A DNA stretch of 64,000 nucleotides from the NCBI RefSeq assembly GCF_020882015.2, contig NZ_CP086555.2, positions 124,001 through 188,000 on the forward strand, given 5' to 3'. This DNA is from Candidatus Borrelia undatumii. Its GTDB lineage: Bacteria; Spirochaetota; Spirochaetia; Borreliales; Borreliaceae. Below the pieces are notes generated by a model that saw nothing but the letters and a program-made list of their open reading frames with translations, ran no database searches and was not told where the DNA came from. Every line of letters starts with the position of its first letter. Position 1 is the first letter of the stretch. The position numbers and the translations under genes are program-made. Below, one piece after another: positions 1 to 10,000 of the stretch.

Positions 1-130
1 TATCATTAATCATTCTTTAGTCAAACCTGACTTTTTCAAACAAAACACAATATTCTATTTATTATTTTTTTAAGATAAAATCTACATGTAACAACGTTAA
101 AAATAAAACCATGAGGATAAATTCTACTTT

Positions 131-1258
131 ATGAAACCTAATAAAATTATTGGTAAGTCTATTTACTATTACAACTCCCAAAAATATTCCGAGGTGGTCA
201 AGCTTTTAGAAAGTGAAATTTTCTTGTATAAGAACTACTACTTTTATCATTATATTTTAGGAATGGCCTACCTTAGATTAGGCAATTTATCAAACGCCCA
301 AACATATCTGAAGAAAGCCTATACTTTAAATCCAACAGAACCAGATGTCAAGCAATCGATCGCAATATTATTAGTAGCCCAAGGTAAGGAAGATAAAGCC
401 ATCCGGATATGGCTTAAAATGATAGAAGAAAATCAAGATAAAAAACGCTCAGAACTTTCTTTGGAAACTATCCGAAAAAACCCAATTCAAGGAACGCTAT
501 TTTTGAACAAAAGAAACACATATGATAAGCTATTTCCAGAAATCAAAGCAAAAAAAAGGGAAAATTTGTTTAAATCAGAGATATTACTAACAGCAGCGGG
601 AGTTGTTTCATTGCTGTTAGCAATATTTCTATTGATAAATTACAAAGAAACGATTACATTGCAATTCGGGTCAAAATCAAAAAACAAAAAAGTTGTCAAC
701 AACATAGCAGCATACATTGACGATATTAAAATAAATAACAAAGAAAAGATCGAAAATGATGAAGGGCAGTTTGTATTCATACTGACTGAAACTGAAATTA
801 AAAATTCATTTCAAAAAATAAAAAATCACTTAAAAGAAAATAAAGATAACTTTGCAAGAATTGAAATAAACAAAATACTAAACTCAAACGCATCAGAATC
901 AATTAAACTAAAAGCTAAAAATCTTGCTAGTTTTATCTCAAGGCCAGATTTTATTAGATTTGACGACTATCTAGACTTAAAAAAAATCAAACAAACACCA
1001 TTAATTTATTCAAATGTGTATGTAAAATGGGAAGGAATTGTAAACAATATTGAGAGAAAAGACGGCATAATTTACTTTGATTTTTATGTAGGATATAACA
1101 AAAATGCTCTTGAGGGTATAATCACAGCAAAAACAACTTTTGAAATTGACATCGACTTTAAAGACTCAGTTGAAATACTTGGGCAAATAGATTACACTAA
1201 AAATAAACTTACTCTAAATGCAATTACAATCCGAACAATAGAGAAGGCAAAAAGTTAA
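131..1258 (+). CDS. TPR-containing single-pass membrane protein, function unknown
   Basis: The 375-residue protein begins with TPR-like helices (about 10-100, with a clear A-x-x-Y-L-x-x-A-Y-x-L-N-P unit near 57-68), followed by one hydrophobic segment at about 151-170 and a Lys/Asn-rich C-terminal part. The last ~100 residues (from about 275) look like a compact beta-rich domain. This topology suggests a cytoplasmic TPR adaptor anchored to the inner membrane with a periplasmic domain. A GAGGA lies 14 nt before the ATG, rather far; a 7-codon ORF starting at 111 ends in ATGA overlapping this start, but has no ribosome site of its own. By gene order it would match BB0134 of B. burgdorferi. Function not known. 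Confidence 0.8.
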   Translation: MKPNKIIGKSIYYYNSQKYSEVVKLLESEIFLYKNYYFYHYILGMAYLRLGNLSNAQTYLKKAYTLNPTEPDVKQSIAILLVAQGKEDKAIRIWLKMIEENQDKKRSELSLETIRKNPIQGTLFLNKRNTYDKLFPEIKAKKRENLFKSEILLTAAGVVSLLLAIFLLINYKETITLQFGSKSKNKKVVNNIAAYIDDIKINNKEKIENDEGQFVFILTETEIKNSFQKIKNHLKENKDNFARIEINKILNSNASESIKLKAKNLASFISRPDFIRFDDYLDLKKIKQTPLIYSNVYVKWEGIVNNIERKDGIIYFDFYVGYNKNALEGIITAKTTFEIDIDFKDSVEILGQIDYTKNKLTLNAITIRTIEKAKS

Positions 1259-1305
1259 TCCTTTTCGCATACTACATTCTTAAAACAACTTTAACTTCAT
1301 TTAGA

Positions 1306-2676
1306 TTAAAAAGGCGTACATAAAAATTTATCATTTCCCTTAATAACTTTTATGGCTTCACTGAAGGATAGTAGCAACTCCTCTTTTTTAGTTAAATCCC
1401 GCACTCTCATTTTGCTTTCCCCATATTCATCTTTACCAACAAAAACTAAAAACCTTATATCCTTATTAAGGGCATACTCAATTTGTTCCTTAATATTTTT
1501 GCCTTCCTTGTTCTTTGGATATACTTCACAAGCAATATTATTAACTTTAGAATAATCATGCCTTCTAAACCTATCTGCAAGCTTATAATAATAAGCCTCA
1601 AGCCCACTATCTATATTAACGATCAATACCCTAGAACTAGCCTTAGTAACAAACAACTTGATATAACTAAATTTTTCATGTTCAATTACATCCTTGATTC
1701 TATCAATTCCAAAAGAACCCCCAACACCTGAAACCTTTTGCAAAGAATTAGAGAATGAAGATATTAAATTACCATATCTCCCACCGCTACAAATGCTTCC
1801 CATATCAATCCCCAATACCTCTGCCTCAAACACGACTCCAGTATAATAACCAAGCCCGCGCACTATCTTGAGATTGAAATTAAAAGCATCCTGGATCCCT
1901 AATGAGTTCAGATGCACAAAAACATCTTCAAGTCTCCTAATAGCATCATTGTCCCCTAAAACATTTTTTAAGGCCCCCAACTTATCACAAAAAGACCCTT
2001 GTAAATTTATAAATTCCAACATTAAATTAACATGTTCTTCACTCAGCTCTGTAAGCAGATTTTTCCTGACATTCTCAATTCCAATCTTGTCAATTTTATC
2101 TACATTCCTTAAAATGAAAAGGCTCTTATCCTTCAATCCCAACATGTCAACATAAGAATTCAATATTCCAACATGGGAAAAGTGTATAACAAACTTTCTA
2201 TCAATACCTTCTATAAAATTTAAAAAAACTTCCTCAAGTCCACAATAAACAATAGACAAAATTTCAGCGTCACTTTGAAAAGTATCCTCGCCCACCATGT
2301 CAAAATCAAATTGCATAAATTCTCTATATCTGCCCTTTTGGGTATTCTCACCTCTGAATACCTTACCTATCTGAAATCTTTTAAAAGGAAATTTAAGTCT
2401 AGTTCTATTGGTAGCAATAAATCTTGCAAAAGGAACCGTCAGGTCAAAACGCATAGAAACGTCTCTATCACCATTATCTTTAAACCTATAGGCTTGCTTC
2501 TCTACTTCATCTCCACCTTTTCTGAAAAGAAACTCGGAATATTCAAGAACGGGAGTGTCTATTAAATCAAAATTATATGACATAAGAACACTATATATTT
2601 GCTTTATCACATGGGTACGAATTAACGCTTCTTTAGGTAAATAATCCCTAAAACCTTTCAAAGTTTTAACACTCAC
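1306..2676 (-). CDS. hisS: Histidyl-tRNA synthetase
   Basis: This class II aminoacyl-tRNA synthetase attaches histidine to tRNA-His in the cytoplasm. The sequence shows motif 1 (N-terminal third, RFDLTVPFARF follows it), motif 2 (FRGENTQKGRYREFMQFDFD, about 107-126), the histidine-binding stretch RGLGYYTG and motif 3 GGSFGIDRI. The GRYREFMQFDFD form is closer to the archaeal/eukaryotic-like HisRS branch than to the E. coli type, as far as I can judge by eye. The frame is open to a TTG at 2685, but AGAGG directly abuts that TTG; the GTG at 2676 sits 9 nt from the AGAGG and gives MSVKTLKGFRDYLP, so I place the start there. Convergent with the upstream TPR gene. Confidence 0.93.
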   Translation of the reverse strand: MSVKTLKGFRDYLPKEALIRTHVIKQIYSVLMSYNFDLIDTPVLEYSEFLFRKGGDEVEKQAYRFKDNGDRDVSMRFDLTVPFARFIATNRTRLKFPFKRFQIGKVFRGENTQKGRYREFMQFDFDMVGEDTFQSDAEILSIVYCGLEEVFLNFIEGIDRKFVIHFSHVGILNSYVDMLGLKDKSLFILRNVDKIDKIGIENVRKNLLTELSEEHVNLMLEFINLQGSFCDKLGALKNVLGDNDAIRRLEDVFVHLNSLGIQDAFNFNLKIVRGLGYYTGVVFEAEVLGIDMGSICSGGRYGNLISSFSNSLQKVSGVGGSFGIDRIKDVIEHEKFSYIKLFVTKASSRVLIVNIDSGLEAYYYKLADRFRRHDYSKVNNIACEVYPKNKEGKNIKEQIEYALNKDIRFLVFVGKDEYGESKMRVRDLTKKEELLLSFSEAIKVIKGNDKFLCTPF

Positions 2677-2761
2677 TCTACTCAACCTCTATAATTTCAA
2701 ATTTTATCTTCCCATAAGTATGATATTATAAATACGGGAAAAACTTAATATTTAAACTCTT

Positions 2762-2775
2762 AACACTTTAGTGTT
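2762..2775. promoter_or_regulatory. Short dyad upstream of the PBP gene
   Basis: AACACT-TT-AGTGTT is a perfect 6-bp inverted repeat with a 2-nt centre, lying 32 nt before the penicillin-binding protein start, in the hisS/PBP divergent gap. It may be an operator, or a chance match in AT-rich sequence. A TTAACA at 2760 and TATTAT/TATATA further down could be promoter elements, but spacing is not ideal. Confidence 0.3.
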
Positions 2776-2803
2776 TATTATATACAAGGAGAAATAACAG
2801 CAC

Positions 2804-4684
2804 TTGATGCATAGAAATTCCACTAGCAAGTCGAGACTAAATATAGTTCTTATCTCTTTCCTAATAATCACGTTATTACCAATTTACAAATACTTTACTC
2901 TAATGTCGTTAAGAGAATCAATCTATTTCCCCAAAAACATAGACCGTACTTCAAAAAGGGGGAATATTTATGACAGAAATGGGAAAGTAATGGCCTTCTC
3001 CTCACAGTCATATTCGGTTGGAACAGACACAAATAAAATAAAAGACATTGTGAATATATCAGAAACCCTTGGCGCAATTCTTAAAATTGAACCAAAAATA
3101 CTTAAAAAGGAATTAACCAGAAAAAAAGGATTTATGTACATAAAAAGAAAGGTACCAAGAGAAGAATCTGATTTAATTGAAAGAATTCAATCAGAAGGAA
3201 GATTAAAAGAAATCACTCTTTATCCAGATCATACAAGAATCTATCCTTTCAGAGAGCTAGCAAGCAACATTACAGGATTTGTTGGAACCGACAACGTTGG
3301 ACTTAACGGAATTGAATTATCTTTGAACAGCACACTGAACAAAGATTTCACAAGACAACAATCTATAAATGAAACTCTGAACACAAACGACATATACTTG
3401 ACAATAGACATGAACTTACAAAGGAGTACAAATCAGATAACTAAAAAGTATTTTAAAGAAAACAATCCTGAAAGTATGCTTACCATAATAATGGACGCCA
3501 GAAATGGAGATATTTTATCTATGCTTCAGTTTCCACAGTATGATGCTAACTATTATCTAAAATATCCTAAAGATATATGGAACAATTTTGCCACTTCTTT
3601 AACTTATGAACCGGGAAGTATTAATAAAATTTTTACAGTTGCCATTATATTAGACAGTGGGCGCTTAAATTTAAATGAAAAATTCCTGGATAACGGCATA
3701 TATCAAAAAAGATTTAAATCCGGAGAAGTAATTACAATAAAGACTTTAAATCCCCCCTATGACTATATTGACTCTAGTGGAATTTTAATCCATTCATCAA
3801 ATGTGGGCATAGCCCACATTACGGACAAAGTAAGTAATCAATATTTTTATACAAAACTTCTAGATTTCGGATTTGGGAAGAAAGTTGGATTCCCCTCTCC
3901 TGGAGAAACAAAGGGGCTTTTAAAGCATTACTCCAAATGGTCGGGAAGAAGTAAACCCACAATTGGATTTGGACAAGAAATAGGGGTATCTGCTATTCAA
4001 ATCCTGCAAGCTGCTAGTGTGCTAGGAAATGACGGAATTATGATAAAACCCAGGATCATAAAAAAAATTAGTAATGAAATGGAAAATACGATTCAAGAAT
4101 TTCAAAAAGAAGAAATCAGAAGGGTAATATCTAGCCGTACAGCACAAGAAGTTTTAAAAATGATGAAAGAAGTTGTAAATAAAGGGGGTATACCAAAGCT
4201 TAGGATAAAAAATTTAAGCATCTCGGCAAAAAGTGGAACCTCACAAGTCATCGATAAAGCTACTGGAACATATTCAGAAGAAGATTATACATCATCAATA
4301 TTAGTTATATATCCTACAGAAGAGCCACAATACATCATATATATCGTATACAGATACCCTAAAAAGATTATATACGGAACAAGAATTGCTGCGCCGATGG
4401 CAAAAGAAATAATAGAACTAATTGAATATCGCAACAACAAAGATAAATATAACAAAATCAGGCTTCCCTCAAAAATTAGCCTACCAAAACCCACAATAAA
4501 GCATGATAAAACGGAATACATACCAAATCTCATAGGAATCTCCAAAAGAGATTTAATGAGAATACTAAAAAACTACACAAGCATAAAAATAAATATAAAG
4601 GGCAGCGGATTCGTGTACAAACAATCACACCCTCCTAAAACAAAATTAGAAGACATAGACCATCTTGAAATAAGCCTTAAATAA
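2804..4684 (+). CDS. Class B penicillin-binding protein (PBP2/FtsI-like transpeptidase) with PASTA domain
   Basis: This is a periplasmic peptidoglycan transpeptidase held by an N-terminal membrane anchor (about 12-33). The active-site triad of the PBP family is visible: SINK (Ser272-Lys275, following EPG), SSN (331-333) and KSGT (476-479). A dimerisation domain (about 45-180, with the R-G-x-I-Y-D-R-x-G signature at 52-60) precedes the catalytic domain, and the last ~60 residues form a PASTA domain (starting YIPNLIGISKRDL). Length 626 fits FtsI/PBP2-type enzymes. AAGGAGA at 2786-2792 serves either the TTG at 2804 or the ATG at 2807. The stop lies 1 nt from the stop of the convergent acyl-CoA synthetase gene. 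Likely role is septal or elongation crosslinking; which one cannot be decided here. Confidence 0.92.
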   Translation: MMHRNSTSKSRLNIVLISFLIITLLPIYKYFTLMSLRESIYFPKNIDRTSKRGNIYDRNGKVMAFSSQSYSVGTDTNKIKDIVNISETLGAILKIEPKILKKELTRKKGFMYIKRKVPREESDLIERIQSEGRLKEITLYPDHTRIYPFRELASNITGFVGTDNVGLNGIELSLNSTLNKDFTRQQSINETLNTNDIYLTIDMNLQRSTNQITKKYFKENNPESMLTIIMDARNGDILSMLQFPQYDANYYLKYPKDIWNNFATSLTYEPGSINKIFTVAIILDSGRLNLNEKFLDNGIYQKRFKSGEVITIKTLNPPYDYIDSSGILIHSSNVGIAHITDKVSNQYFYTKLLDFGFGKKVGFPSPGETKGLLKHYSKWSGRSKPTIGFGQEIGVSAIQILQAASVLGNDGIMIKPRIIKKISNEMENTIQEFQKEEIRRVISSRTAQEVLKMMKEVVNKGGIPKLRIKNLSISAKSGTSQVIDKATGTYSEEDYTSSILVIYPTEEPQYIIYIVYRYPKKIIYGTRIAAPMAKEIIELIEYRNNKDKYNKIRLPSKISLPKPTIKHDKTEYIPNLIGISKRDLMRILKNYTSIKINIKGSGFVYKQSHPPKTKLEDIDHLEISLK

Positions 4685-4685
4685 A

Positions 4686-6578
4686 TTAAGAGAACAAATT
4701 CTTTATTTCATTTCTATAAGAACTTAAGATATAATTACGCTTAATGTCCATCTTAATTGACATCTCTTTACCCACCTCAAATGGCTTTTCTAGAAGAGTA
4801 AATTTTAATATCTGCTCAAAAGGCTTAAATCCATTCGCTTTGTTAATAAGCTTTTTTATCTCGTCATTAATAGCCTTAAGTACAACATTATTGGCAATAA
4901 TTTGACGCCTATTATCATAATCAAGAATCTTCTGCCCCATGTTCTCCAAATATTTATTTATCTCATCAAAATTAGGGAGAATTAATGCCCCTAAAAATTT
5001 TTGATCCTGCCCAACGACCACAGCCTTTTCTATTAATAAAGACTCTTCAAGCTTAACCTCGATTGGCGCAGGCTCAATATTTTCTCCATTATTTAAGACA
5101 ATAGTATCCTTCTGTCTCCCAATAACCTGAACAACATCATCCCTTGACAATCTAACAATATCTCCCGTGTTCAAAAATCCGTCAGAACCAATAACTTGCC
5201 TTGTAGCCTTCTCATCTTGATAATATCCAAGCATGATTTGAGGACCCTTAACAAATAAAATACCCTTGCCTGGTTTCTTAAATTTATTACCATCCTCATC
5301 TCTAATCTCAGCAATAGTTCCAGGCAGTATTTTGCCGCAAGTTCCAAGTATCGTTTTCCCATGCTCGTTAGAAGCAATACCAGGAGAGGCCTCTGTTAAT
5401 CCATAAGCATTAGCAAGTTCAATTCCAATTGAATTAAAGAATCTAACAACAGATAAAGACATACTACCACCCCCGGTAATACCTACAACAAAATTATTGC
5501 CCAAAACTTTCCTTATCTTCTTAAAGATAACTGAATCACCCAATGTCCTGATAGGGAACAAGAGAACTAAAACCAATACCCCCAATATTTTTTTTACAGG
5601 CATTAATAAGTCAAATCCATTATCAGGATACAACCCTCTAACTACCCGATAACAAATATCACTCAAGCAAGCTACACTGACAAAAAATTTAAAGAATAAC
5701 CTTGCCAAGAATGACTTCTTTGCAACCTCTTTGTAAATATTTTGCCTTATTGCAATCCAAAGCCTAGGTACGGCAGCAATATAGTGAGGATTAATACTCT
5801 TAATATCGTCAAGCATGTTCCTTGGCACAATACTCGAAAATAAACAAACCATTCCCTTGAGAAAAATATTGTAAGAAAACGATCTCTGAAATGAATGCCA
5901 AATAGGCAAAATACACATAAATATCTGACCTTCACCAGTACTAATCATCCGACTAAAGCTAGATACCTGATAAAGAAAATTAGAATGCGAAAGCACCACC
6001 CCCTTAGGATTTCCAGTGGTGCCAGACGTGTATATTATAGTTGCCATATCGTGGCCATTAACTCCATTTAAAGCTTTAATAACCTCATCATCTTTCCTTG
6101 ACTTATCTCCAATTGAAATACACTCCTTGTAAGAGTAGACCTTGAAGCCACTAAACTTTTCCTCATCTCTGTCCGATAAATCGTCAATAACAACAATAAC
6201 AGGCCTCACCTTAAACTTAACCTGAGAAATCAAATTAAGAAGTCTTAAATTTTCAACTATCACTATGTTAGGCAGAACAGAATTAACAATCACCTCAGCC
6301 TCAAAAAGAGTAACATCAGCCCCCTTGGGTACATCTAAAGCTCCCAAAGACAAAATTGCAAAATCTATGACAGTCCACTCAACTCTATTTTCGGAACAAA
6401 TAAATACCTTATCCTGGTATCCTAAACCCACACCCTTTAAGAAGGATGCAAACCTTAAAACATCGTTTTTTAGCTCTTTATAAGTAATCCTACAATACTT
6501 CCTACCACTCTTATATATTTGAGCAACCCCATCACCACACCTATCGGCAACTTCAAAAAATGACTTCACTATTGACAT
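4686..6578 (-). CDS. Long-chain fatty acid--CoA ligase (AMP-binding family)
   Basis: This 630-residue ANL-superfamily enzyme activates fatty acids through an acyl-adenylate to acyl-CoA. Seen are the AMP-binding P-loop TIIYTSGTTGNPKG (about 178-191), YGLTEASPG (about 390-398), GFLNTGDIV and the C-terminal hinge GRQKDTIVLNNGENIEP. A hydrophobic stretch near 320-345 may be a membrane-touching insert. Borrelia lacks fatty acid synthesis, so such enzymes feed scavenged fatty acids into phospholipids and glycolipids. It appears to be transcribed alone from an extended -10 promoter at 6614-6622 (minus strand). By gene order it corresponds to BB0137. Confidence 0.93.
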   Translation of the reverse strand: MSIVKSFFEVADRCGDGVAQIYKSGRKYCRITYKELKNDVLRFASFLKGVGLGYQDKVFICSENRVEWTVIDFAILSLGALDVPKGADVTLFEAEVIVNSVLPNIVIVENLRLLNLISQVKFKVRPVIVVIDDLSDRDEEKFSGFKVYSYKECISIGDKSRKDDEVIKALNGVNGHDMATIIYTSGTTGNPKGVVLSHSNFLYQVSSFSRMISTGEGQIFMCILPIWHSFQRSFSYNIFLKGMVCLFSSIVPRNMLDDIKSINPHYIAAVPRLWIAIRQNIYKEVAKKSFLARLFFKFFVSVACLSDICYRVVRGLYPDNGFDLLMPVKKILGVLVLVLLFPIRTLGDSVIFKKIRKVLGNNFVVGITGGGSMSLSVVRFFNSIGIELANAYGLTEASPGIASNEHGKTILGTCGKILPGTIAEIRDEDGNKFKKPGKGILFVKGPQIMLGYYQDEKATRQVIGSDGFLNTGDIVRLSRDDVVQVIGRQKDTIVLNNGENIEPAPIEVKLEESLLIEKAVVVGQDQKFLGALILPNFDEINKYLENMGQKILDYDNRRQIIANNVVLKAINDEIKKLINKANGFKPFEQILKFTLLEKPFEVGKEMSIKMDIKRNYILSSYRNEIKNLFS

Positions 6579-6613
6579 ACAATCTCACTCAACACCCACG
6601 GCGTTATGATCTA

Positions 6614-6622
6614 ATTATACCA
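6614..6622 (-). promoter_or_regulatory. Extended -10 promoter for the acyl-CoA ligase gene
   Basis: On the minus strand the sequence reads TGGTATAAT, a consensus TATAAT with an upstream TG. There is no good -35 at 17 bp. The expected start site is near 6607, giving a leader of about 30 nt. The 200-nt gap 6579-6778 holds this promoter, a palindrome CCTTATAAGG and no gene that I can see. Confidence 0.55.
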
Positions 6623-6778
6623 TCTTAAATCACCAAATCATAATTCGAACCCCTTAACCACACTCCTAATAGCGCATCAAGATAACCACCACCAACGATT
6701 TAAAACGAAAAAGAACAAAATCCAACAAATTTAGAAGATATTATCTTTAAATTGATGCCTTATAAGGTTTGCCAAATG

Positions 6779-7072
6779 TCAAATATCCATAACAAAAATC
6801 CTAATTCCCTCTGTAGGATATTCCTTGTCCAAAGCCTCAACAGCATCCTTTAGTCTTTCCATAACAATTGGTTCACAAGTATAAACTATAAGAATAAAAT
6901 TCTCCTCAGGCCAAACTCCATTAGCCTGTTTCTCGCCCTTTCTCCCCTTTCCATGAACATTATATATTTTAGAATAATATACAGACTCACCTAAATCTTT
7001 TTCTATTTCATGCATACACTCGTGAACGTCGTGTTCTAAAGACAAGTTAGAAATTATTTCTACTCTATACAT
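6779..7072 (-). CDS. Small PII-like protein associated with the RND transporter
   Basis: The 97-residue protein lies 12 nt after besB and is the last gene of the efflux operon. Its pattern (beta strand MYRVEIISN, a helix, a strand, a Lys/Gly-rich loop near 40-52, then FILIVYTCE and a helix MERLKDAVEAL, ending in IRIFVMDI) fits a ferredoxin-like PII fold. It resembles the small 'transporter-associated' proteins (PG0541 type) found next to AcrB-like genes in other bacteria; this is a recognition by pattern, not a search. It probably senses a small molecule or binds the pump's cytoplasmic face. The loop lacks the uridylylation Tyr context of GlnB. Confidence 0.7.
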   Translation of the reverse strand: MYRVEIISNLSLEHDVHECMHEIEKDLGESVYYSKIYNVHGKGRKGEKQANGVWPEENFILIVYTCEPIVMERLKDAVEALDKEYPTEGIRIFVMDI

Positions 7073-7084
7073 ACAAAATCCCCA

Positions 7085-10000
7085 CTAATCATCATCCTCT
7101 TCAATAAAGAAATCATTAAGACTATCTCTGGCCCTATTATTCTTGTCACAATCAACGCTCTCTAACTTTTTATGTGAGTCACTTTTATTGATTAATTTTA
7201 ATGATTTTGAAAAGCTGAAATTTTTTACAGAGATTTTAGAAAAAATTTCAAAAATCATAGGAATAAAAAGTAATGTAAGAAATGTACTAGCAGTCATTCC
7301 GCCTATAAAAGTAATAGCAATCGGCTTTACAAGCGCGCCTCCACTAGTGTTTGAAAATGCAAGAGGGATAAGTCCCATGATTGATGTTAGAGCAGACATT
7401 AAAACAGGCCTAAACCTAGAACGCCCCCCTTCAAGCACTGCCTCTCTGAGCACAAAGCCCCTCTTGACTAATAAATTAATGTAGTCTATTAGCACAATAC
7501 CCGTATTAACAACAACTCCGACAAGCATAAGCATACCAATACCTGTAAAAACAGAGACAGTCTCCCTGGTTATAAGATGAATGAGTGCAATACCCACTAC
7601 AGTTAATGGGATTGTAAAGAAAATAATAAATGGCTTTAAAAGAGATTCAAATTGAGATGCCATTATTCCAAATACAAGCAAAACAGCCATAAAAACTACA
7701 GTCCTAAATTGCTCCATGCTCTTAATAAATACATCATACTCTCCCTTAAAATCAACCAATATACCGTCTCTTTGTGGAAATTTATTGGTTATAAAATCAG
7801 TTACCTTTGATGTGATCGAAGCCAAATTCTCACCCGGAGGAATTCCTGCCTTAAGACGCACCACCGAAGACTGATCTTCTCTGAAAAGAACCCCAACTCC
7901 CTTTGTTTTCTTCAGTCTAGCTACTGAAGAGAGAGGTATTTTAACTCCCAATGTATTTTTAATAAAAATCTTATTTAGATCCTTTAAATTGGTAATGTCG
8001 CTTCTGTCAAGCCTAAGTAAAATATCATAGTTTAAACCATCCTCAGTGTATTTCCCTGCAGAAATTCCATCAATATTAGCCTTAATCTCTCTTGAAAGAG
8101 CGCTCATACTAATTCCATAAGAATAAACTTTGTCTCTATCTATATCTATATCTATTTGATTTTCTTCTTCCTTCACATTAAGCCCAAGATTTACAAGATT
8201 AGGAAATTCCCTCTTTAAAGCATTAACCAATAAACTTCCGTAATCTTTTGCAGCCTCGAAATTAGAAGCGATAATCTTAATGTCGATAGGAGATCCGCCA
8301 AAGAACCCTCCTTCCGAAGAAGCTTTAGTGTTTAAATAAGGATAAAGCTGTGCAACACGCCCATAAACCCTATATTTAAGAATTTCCGGATCCATCACCT
8401 TTTCATCTACATCCCCTCCTGGAGGCAATTCAACTTGAAAACCCACCTCGCTTGAATATACCTGGGTAATGATACTCTTGTAATCCTTAATCTCGTCCTT
8501 TATAATTTCCAATAACCTACCTGCATAAAATTTTGAACTTTCCAAATTTATCTTATCCGGAAACTGAAAAGTAAATCTAATCGAAGAGGATCTAACACTA
8601 GGGCCAGAAGAAACGTTTAAAAACAAAAACGAAAACAAACTTAAAAGAAAACTAAAAATAATGATAAATGAAAAACTTACTTTGTGAGACAAGACATACT
8701 TTAGCAACTTAACGTAGAAAACTTCTCCAAAATAATAAATTCCATAAAAAAAATCATCAACTCTTTTAATAAATTTATTTTTAATGGGTTTCTGAAAAGT
8801 AGTGTAAAGGCCAACATAATGAACAGCAAGAACGGGAACTAAAAAAATTGCAACAAATAAAGAGGCTAGCAAAGCTATAACAATAGTAAAAGCAAAATCT
8901 CTAACCACATCAGCGATAACCCCCAATTCAGATCTAAAAACAAGAACGGGTGCAAAAACACAAATCGATGTTAAAGTCGAAGACACAATAGGAAGCATCA
9001 TTTCTTGAGCTCCCAAAATTGCGGATGGAATGAGCTTTGTCCCCTTCTGCCTATATTTATATATATTATCTATTACAGAAATAGAACAATCGACAAGCAT
9101 ACCAACGCCCAACGCAAGACCTGAAAGACTCAACAAATTCAGCGAAACATTTACAAAATACATTAAACAAAAGGTAATAACCACAGCCAACGGTATCGAA
9201 ATTCCGATAATAATCGTCGCCCTAAAGCTTCTTAAAAAGAAAAAAATAATACACACTGCAAGAATTGCCCCATAATAAGCTGAATCAGCCACAGAAGAAA
9301 TGGATTCTTTGATAAATTCAGAAGTATCTGAAACAAGATCTAAAGATATATCCCTTGGAAGTGCAAGCCTGATCTTGTCAATTTCTTCATTAACCGCATT
9401 TGAAACTGTAATAGGACTTGCATCACCATGTTTTTGTAACTCCAGAACAATAGAGGGCTTGCCATTATAATAACCGTAATAGTCCAATTCTTTAAAAGTA
9501 CTCTTGACTTTTGCAATATCTTTAAGTTTTATCTGAATAGGGGGAGGGCTTCCTAAAGAATAGTTGTCTGGATTTCTATAAGAAACAACTACATTTTCCA
9601 AATCCCTAATTGAAGCAAATTTTGCAGGTACTTGAGTTAAATACTCCAACCCATTGTCTATTACATTGCCAGCCGACAATTCAAAATTTTGAGAAGAAAT
9701 TGATGCTGCTATCTCTGACAAAGTAATCCCATACGACTCTAGCTTATTTTGCGAAATTTCGATTAAAATGCTCCTATCGCTACCTCCTAAAACCTCTACA
9801 AGGCCAACCCCATTAAGACCTTCTAACCTAGGCTTGACAATGCTAACCGCATATCTTCTGAGCTCTGAAACAGACCTATCCGAGTAAATAACAAACGTCA
9901 TCACTGGTATATCACCTGAACGAAATCTCATAATTTTAGGCGTGCTGGTCTCTTTAGGCAAAAGATCCTTCAAAGAATCAATTACATCTCTTATCTCATT

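Noticed and set aside
111-134. 7-codon ORF overlapping the first gene's ATG (ATGA)
   Set aside because: No ribosome site before it; overlap may be chance. Kept only as a remark.
6640-6700. GGTTCGAAT-like T-loop motif on the minus strand
   Set aside because: No pairing stem around it, and a D-loop-like GTGGTTAA lies immediately before it rather than 35-40 nt earlier; no tRNA fold fits.
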